From: CAMAUF01 sp046152925
GTDB taxonomy: Bacteria > Chloroflexota > Dehalococcoidia > Tepidiformales > Tepidiformaceae
DNA: 17,813 nucleotides
Direction: 5' to 3'
NCBI GenBank assembly: GCA_046152925.1
Contig: JBJXFX010000127.1
Coordinates: 1-17,813 of the forward strand
The notes under the pieces: model-generated
Seen by the model: only the letters and a program-made list of their open reading frames with translations
The model's database searches: none
What the model was told of the DNA's origin: nothing
Part shown: positions 14,026 through 17,813 of the stretch, piece by piece
Numbering within the stretch: the first letter of the stretch is position 1
Layout: each line of letters starts with the position of its first letter
Made by a program: the position numbers and the translations under genes

Positions 14026-14775
14026 TCACCCCTGGGCGAGATATACGCGCGTGCCGCTGAGCACGACATTGCCCCCGGCGTCGAGGCAGCCGCGAACTTC
14101 GGCCCGCCGCCGCACCTCCGCGACGTCGCGGACGGCGACATCGAAGGCGCTGACGCCGTCGCCCCGCCGGTCTTTCGCCCAGACAAAGCGGATTGTGCTG
14201 CGGTCGAGCGGGATTTCGAAGCCACTGCCGGTCGCTTCCGCCGGGGCGCCGAGCACCTCGGACCAGCGGTGGGCCATCTGGTCCGGCGCGTCGCTTTGGA
14301 GCTCGACGCCAGTGATGCCGAGCGTCACGCTCGTGTCGACGCGGTCTTCCCAACGCGGGCCAGCCCATTCCCAGCGCTCAACGGGTTCCATCGCGTCGAG
14401 CGAGAGGATGGCGCCACCCACGTCCTTGGGGTGCAGGTGCGTCGCCCAGAAGCCCTTGCCGTCGATCCGGTCGACGACCCGGGCCTGGCGTTGCTCCGCG
14501 AGCGCCCGGCTCGCAGCGATATCGTCGACCTGGAGGATGACCATGTAACCGCCGTCGCCGGCGCGTTTTTCGAGCAGCCGGCCCGCCGTGGTGCCCGGCT
14601 GCCTCGGGACGACGACTTCGAGGAAGGTATCGCCGATCGCGAGGACTTCGTTTTCGAGGCCGTACTTGCCGACGCCCGGGTCGTGGTAGCCCTCGTTCAG
14701 TCCAAGGACGGCGCGGATCTCCTCCATCACGGGCTTCAGGTTGGCGGCCACGAGGGCGACTTGGCGCAAGCGCAT
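14026..14775 (-). CDS. Two-domain VOC family protein (methylmalonyl-CoA epimerase/glyoxalase-like)
   Basis: A 249-residue protein made of two vicinal-oxygen-chelate modules, roughly 1-128 and 143-249. The first module has RQVALVAANL, FLEVVVP with Glu53, GDGGYMVILQVDD and THLHPKDVGGAILSLD (112-127); LHPK-D-x-GG resembles methylmalonyl-CoA epimerase. Compared with that enzyme, the first metal His is Gln5, the HHIAF His is missing, and the last Glu is Ser125. The metal site is therefore altered and activity is uncertain. The second module, GVELQSDAPDQMAHRWSEVLG onward, is shorter. ATG 14775 is preceded by GGAGG at nine bases. It lies between the HAD gene and the carboxylase on the same strand. 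A close paralogue starts at 17044. Confidence 0.85.
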   Translation of the reverse strand: MRLRQVALVAANLKPVMEEIRAVLGLNEGYHDPGVGKYGLENEVLAIGDTFLEVVVPRQPGTTAGRLLEKRAGDGGYMVILQVDDIAASRALAEQRQARVVDRIDGKGFWATHLHPKDVGGAILSLDAMEPVERWEWAGPRWEDRVDTSVTLGITGVELQSDAPDQMAHRWSEVLGAPAEATGSGFEIPLDRSTIRFVWAKDRRGDGVSAFDVAVRDVAEVRRRAEVRGCLDAGGNVVLSGTRVYLAQG

Positions 14776-14828
14776 GGCGAGGGACCTCCGAGTGGTGCCG
14801 CCATGATAGTCGCCGGTAACGCGCGCGG

Positions 14829-15560
14829 TCAGCGGATGGCGGCGAGCACCGCGTCCGTATCTGTCAGGTCCGGGAACGCGGCGGACGCCCCGGCGGCGAG
14901 CAATTCGTCGACCGTGAAGCGGCCCGTGGCGACGCCGATGCCCCGGCCGCCAGCCCGGACGGCTGAGTCGACGTCGTGGGGCGTGTCGCCGAAAACAACG
15001 ACGTCGGCAAAGTCGAGACGGCGGCCCAACGTCGTCGCGACCTCCGCCGCGCCTTCGCGGACGAGGACGGCGCGGTCAGGCGTCCACTCGCCGAAGCCGC
15101 CACCCGCGAATCGTTCCCAGAGGCCGAAGTGGCCGAGTTTGATCGCCGCGCCCCTGCGCGTGTTGCCGGTGGCGAGCCCAGCGCCGCCATGCTCGGCGAT
15201 CACGGCATCGACCAGCGCGACCGCTCCGGGGAGGACCTCGCACGCTTTGTCCTGCAGCGTCCAAGGAAGCGCGGTGAGGAACCCGCCGACGAGCCGCTCG
15301 TAAGCCGCATCGAGGTCCTTGCCGGCGACGCCGTGGCGTTCGAGGAGGGCCCGGAAGCTGTGGTAGTCGGTCTTGCCGTCGTATCTCCAGCCTTCCGAGG
15401 CGCGTTCCACGCCGTGGATGTGGCGGAAGGCTGTGTCCACCGCCTCGCGGCCGGCGCCAAGCGTTCGGACGAGGGTGAGGTCGATATCGAAGAGGACGAT
15501 GCGCTGCACGCGGCCATCGTCGGGCGGGCGGAAGTTAGGCGCAGGTGGAACGATGGCCAA
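14829..15560 (-). CDS. HAD family hydrolase (phosphoglycolate phosphatase-like)
   Basis: A 243-residue haloacid-dehalogenase-like phosphatase. Motif I is LFDIDLTLV with nucleophile Asp25 and Asp27, motif II has Thr131 in LATGNT, Lys141 is the likely motif III Lys, and motif IV is GDTPHDVD (191-198). A helical C1 cap lies between motifs I and II, as in phosphoglycolate phosphatases. The chosen TTG start at 15560 is three bases after the upstream stop; a GTG at 15509 would remove 17 unconserved residues and is about equally plausible, since neither has a strong ribosome site. It is coupled to the glycosidase-like gene upstream. The substrate is unknown. Confidence 0.88.
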   Translation of the reverse strand: MAIVPPAPNFRPPDDGRVQRIVLFDIDLTLVRTLGAGREAVDTAFRHIHGVERASEGWRYDGKTDYHSFRALLERHGVAGKDLDAAYERLVGGFLTALPWTLQDKACEVLPGAVALVDAVIAEHGGAGLATGNTRRGAAIKLGHFGLWERFAGGGFGEWTPDRAVLVREGAAEVATTLGRRLDFADVVVFGDTPHDVDSAVRAGGRGIGVATGRFTVDELLAAGASAAFPDLTDTDAVLAAIR

Positions 15561-15563
15561 AGC

Positions 15564-16952
15564 TCACTGGTACCGGCGTTCGTCCGAAACGACATAGAAG
15601 AAGTCGCGACTCTGGGTCTTGAACCAGCGGGCCGGTGAATCGGGCATCGAATCGAGGAAGCGCTTCGACTCAAGCGAGCCATCCGGTTTCGGGAAGAACG
15701 TGCTGATCAGCACGTAGGGCGTGTTGATGTCGAGCTGCATCGCGGCACAGGCGCCCGCCGCCCAGAGCGCCTGGGCGAGCGTCGCGGCGGAGAGGCTGTT
15801 GCCCGCCGCGACCAGGAGGTTGCCGTCCTTCGTAAGGCCGACCGCGCTGCGCCAGGTGATGAACTCCGCCGAGTTCACCTGCACGTAGCCCCAGGTGTCG
15901 TTGCCTTCCGTGGTGCGCGGCGAGACCTCGCAGTCATCGACGAGGAGGACTGCGTTCTGGCGGACGGCCGCGAAATCGTCGCTCCACGAGAGCGAGCGCC
16001 CCCATTCGCCCATCGCCATCGTGCCGTCCTTGCGGATCGCGAGGGAGGCGAGGCCCTTGCGCAAGGGGCGAAACTCGCGCCCTTCGGCCCACATCCCGAA
16101 GCCGCCGTGTGTCCCCTGGAACCCTCCGTTGAAGGCGACCAAGAGCGAACTGAGGTCGGCCTGTGGGATCACGCCTGCGCCCTTGACCCCTCGGTCGCCG
16201 CCGGGGTGTTCCGTACCTGGCACCGCCGTTAGCCGGATGCGGCGCTGGTCGATGGCGAGCACGCCAACGACCGCGTAGGGCCGGCTCTTATCGGGCCGAA
16301 TGAAGGTCCGAGCCATGACGAAGTCTTCCGGGGTGGTACGCGGCAGCCCGACGGGTGTCCAAACGCCCTCGCCCGACGCCAAGTTGTCGCGCAACGCGAT
16401 CGTCTCTGGAAGCTGGAAGGGTCTCGGCGGGATCTTGATCGGCGCAGAAAGCAGGTCGATTGGGCCAGCAGCGGGGAGGTTCGGGCTCGTCTTCGGCGAA
16501 GAGTCGATGACGAAGACCTGCTTGGCGGGTGGCGCCGCCTTGGGGACGAACTGAACAAAGACCTGGTCATCGAACGGGTTCACCTCGCCGCCGAAGGCTC
16601 GGTACTTCAGCTTGTCGGCGCGATCCTGAAGCTTGAAGTACCAGCCTTCGAGCTGGGCCGTCTTCTCGTCGCCGATGGTGGCGCGGCTCAACTCGGCGAG
16701 GTCGTCGGTGTAGCGGTCCTTCTCTGTGTAGGCGAACGCGAGGGCGCCAACCATGACCGCGATGGGCAGGAGCAGCACGCGCCGCCGGCGCGGCTTGCGA
16801 GGGGCCGGGCCGAAGGGGGCGGTCTGCCTTTCGCTCCCATCAGGAAGGGCGACCTCCGTCGCGAGCTGTCTCGTGCCACGCTGGGGGCGAATGCGTGGGA
16901 ACATCTGCTCTGTATTGTTCAGTGGCGTCCGCAGCCGGGCAATACCGGCCAT
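15564..16952 (-). CDS. Phosphodiester glycosidase (NAGPA-domain) family membrane-anchored protein
   Basis: A 462-residue protein. After a basic cytosolic leader ending RKPRRRR, residues 59-75 (VLLLPIAVMVGALAFAY) form one membrane anchor, placing the rest outside. The C-terminal half resembles the NAGPA domain (alpha-N-acetylglucosaminidase phosphodiester and exopolysaccharide-linked proteins): LLVAFNGGFQGTHGGFGMW (270-288), NAVLLVDDCEV (333-343), VGLTKDGNLLVAAGN (371-385) and TLAQALWAAGACAAMQLDIN (391-410). Most members have LDGGGS where this has LDINTP, so the active site may differ. A cell-surface glycan role is inferred. The ATG at 16952 is taken; Met17 (16904), after a more AT-rich stretch, is an alternative start. 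It is first in the run leading to ppk2. Confidence 0.78.
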   Translation of the reverse strand: MAGIARLRTPLNNTEQMFPRIRPQRGTRQLATEVALPDGSERQTAPFGPAPRKPRRRRVLLLPIAVMVGALAFAYTEKDRYTDDLAELSRATIGDEKTAQLEGWYFKLQDRADKLKYRAFGGEVNPFDDQVFVQFVPKAAPPAKQVFVIDSSPKTSPNLPAAGPIDLLSAPIKIPPRPFQLPETIALRDNLASGEGVWTPVGLPRTTPEDFVMARTFIRPDKSRPYAVVGVLAIDQRRIRLTAVPGTEHPGGDRGVKGAGVIPQADLSSLLVAFNGGFQGTHGGFGMWAEGREFRPLRKGLASLAIRKDGTMAMGEWGRSLSWSDDFAAVRQNAVLLVDDCEVSPRTTEGNDTWGYVQVNSAEFITWRSAVGLTKDGNLLVAAGNSLSAATLAQALWAAGACAAMQLDINTPYVLISTFFPKPDGSLESKRFLDSMPDSPARWFKTQSRDFFYVVSDERRYQ

Positions 16953-17043
16953 ATGGCGGCCGCGGTAAAGGCCCGGCGCGGCGCCAGCGCCAGCGCGAGG
17001 GCGCCGCTAAGCTCGGCCCCACACCATCCACCCGGAGCGAAGC
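16953..17043. promoter_or_regulatory. Divergent intergenic region
   Basis: This 91-bp, very GC-rich spacer separates the phosphodiester glycosidase gene (minus) from the second VOC gene (plus), so both promoters should lie here or slightly inside the first. I see the VOC ribosome site GGAG six bases before ATG 17044 and no convincing -35/-10 pair. Confidence 0.35.
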
Positions 17044-17813
17044 ATGGATATCCGCATCCGCCAGATCGCCCTCGTCGTCCGCGACGTGGACCAGGTCGTC
17101 GCCAACCTGCGCGCAGTCTTCGGCCTCGAGGTCGGCTACATCGAAGAGTCGATGCCCGAAAGCATCGGCCTCCAGAACCGGATCCTGCCGGTGGGCCACC
17201 AGTTTATCGAACTCGTGGCGCCCGTCCGCGACGGTGTCACGGGGGCGCGTTATCTCGAACGCCGTGGCGGCGATGGCGGCTACATGGTCATCTGCCAGAC
17301 GGCCGACCGTGCCGGACGTGACGCGATGATCGCGCGCCTCGGCATCCGAACGGTCGGCGGGCGCGACACCAAAGTCTCTTCCTACATCCAGCTCCATCCG
17401 AAAGACACGGGCGGCTCGTTTCTCGAAATCGACTACCACGACGGGGCCGACGAGCCCGTCCCGCCCTGGACGCACGCCGCCGGAGATGACTGGATGAAGG
17501 CCGTCCGGACCAGCGTGATCGACGCGATCGCCGGCGTCGAAATCCAAGCCGACGACCCGGAAGCGACGGCGGCCCGCTGGTCGGAAATCATGGGCCTGCC
17601 CCTGAAGCGCGCCGCCGACGGCCGCCCGTGGATCGAGACCACCTGGGGCGGCTGCATCTGTTTCGTCCCGTGCTCGGACGGCCGGCCCGAGGGCCTTGGC
17701 GGCATGGACCTGCACGCCGTCGACCGCGACGCCGCCAAGCGCGCGGCCAGAGCCCGCGGCCTGCGCGTCGAGGGCGAGACGATCCACCTCGCAGGCACGC
17801 GGATGAAGCTCGT
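17044..17813 (+). CDS. Two-domain VOC family protein, paralogue of the 14026-14775 protein (3' partial)
   Basis: The frame is open from ATG 17044 to the window edge with GGAG six bases upstream: 256 codons, lacking only a few at the end judged by alignment (LAGTRMKL here against LSGTRVYLAQG in the paralogue). It has RQIALVVRDVDQV, FIELVAP with Glu56, RRGGDGGYMVICQTAD, IQLHPKDTGGSFLEIDYHD (116-132) and a second module GVEIQADDPEATAARWSEIMG. Unlike the paralogue, it keeps the late Glu (Glu128 in FLEID). The first-strand metal position is Gln7, as in human glyoxalase I, where Gln is a ligand. Epimerase, lyase or dioxygenase-like chemistry are all possible in this superfamily. It is divergent from the minus-strand run. 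Confidence 0.85.
   Translation, partial: MDIRIRQIALVVRDVDQVVANLRAVFGLEVGYIEESMPESIGLQNRILPVGHQFIELVAPVRDGVTGARYLERRGGDGGYMVICQTADRAGRDAMIARLGIRTVGGRDTKVSSYIQLHPKDTGGSFLEIDYHDGADEPVPPWTHAAGDDWMKAVRTSVIDAIAGVEIQADDPEATAARWSEIMGLPLKRAADGRPWIETTWGGCICFVPCSDGRPEGLGGMDLHAVDRDAAKRAARARGLRVEGETIHLAGTRMKL

Noticed and set aside
12985..15303. 772-codon plus-strand open frame antisense to the carboxylase, VOC and HAD genes
   Set aside because: It crosses three well-supported genes, has Arg/Asp/Val-rich composition typical of antisense frames in GC-rich DNA and no recognisable domain.

Overview
This is a GC-rich, densely packed chromosomal stretch of bacterial housekeeping and metabolic genes. I see no phage, transposon, CRISPR, rRNA or tRNA signal. 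The gene set includes an AMACR-like CoA-transferase family protein, a single-chain biotin acyl-CoA carboxylase, class III PPK2, two-domain VOC proteins, hicAB, a JAMM-folP-folK cluster and many PPOX/SGNH/CvpA-type genes. With frequent GTG/TTG starts and stop/start overlaps, it suggests a GC-rich Chloroflexota (Dehalococcoidia-like) or possibly an actinobacterial-type lineage. That placement is inference, not proof.

Layout. (1) 1-1215, plus strand: the 3' part of an alpha-methylacyl-CoA racemase-like gene, then a 67-residue DUF2283 protein. (2) 1283-1701, minus: a hicA-hicB toxin-antitoxin operon whose HicA has Asp where the catalytic His is expected, with a 12-bp-period direct repeat just upstream. 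(3) 1779-4515: a divergent pair of PPOX-class flavin/deazaflavin split-barrel proteins; the plus-strand one overlaps by 4 bp a methyltransferase with a regulatory domain. (4) 4454-5912, minus: CvpA-like membrane protein followed by an SGNH hydrolase that ends inside the methyltransferase gene. (5) 6040-6491, plus: Trm112-like zinc protein overlapping a small membrane protein. (6) 6488-8269, minus: JAMM metallopeptidase, folP, folK. (7) 8337-8793, minus: a secreted small protein with a strong terminator. (8) 8794-9000: a repeat-bearing divergent regulatory region, then a histidine phosphatase. (9) 9627-16952, minus: phosphodiester glycosidase, HAD hydrolase, VOC protein, 1158-residue acyl-CoA carboxylase, PPK2. 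(10) 17044 to the end, plus: a second VOC protein, paralogous to the first and missing only its last few codons.

Functionally, a loose acyl-CoA theme runs through the window: a 2-methylacyl-CoA racemase-like enzyme, a one-polypeptide acyl-CoA carboxylase, and two double-domain VOC proteins carrying the LHPK-D-x-GG signature seen in methylmalonyl-CoA epimerase. Folate synthesis is a second theme. I found no clear multi-gene defence or wholly new system. The best leads are the His-to-Asp HicA, the carboxylase/VOC neighbourhood with altered VOC metal ligands, the 11-bp-period repeats at 8875-8926, and the JAMM-folP-folK linkage.
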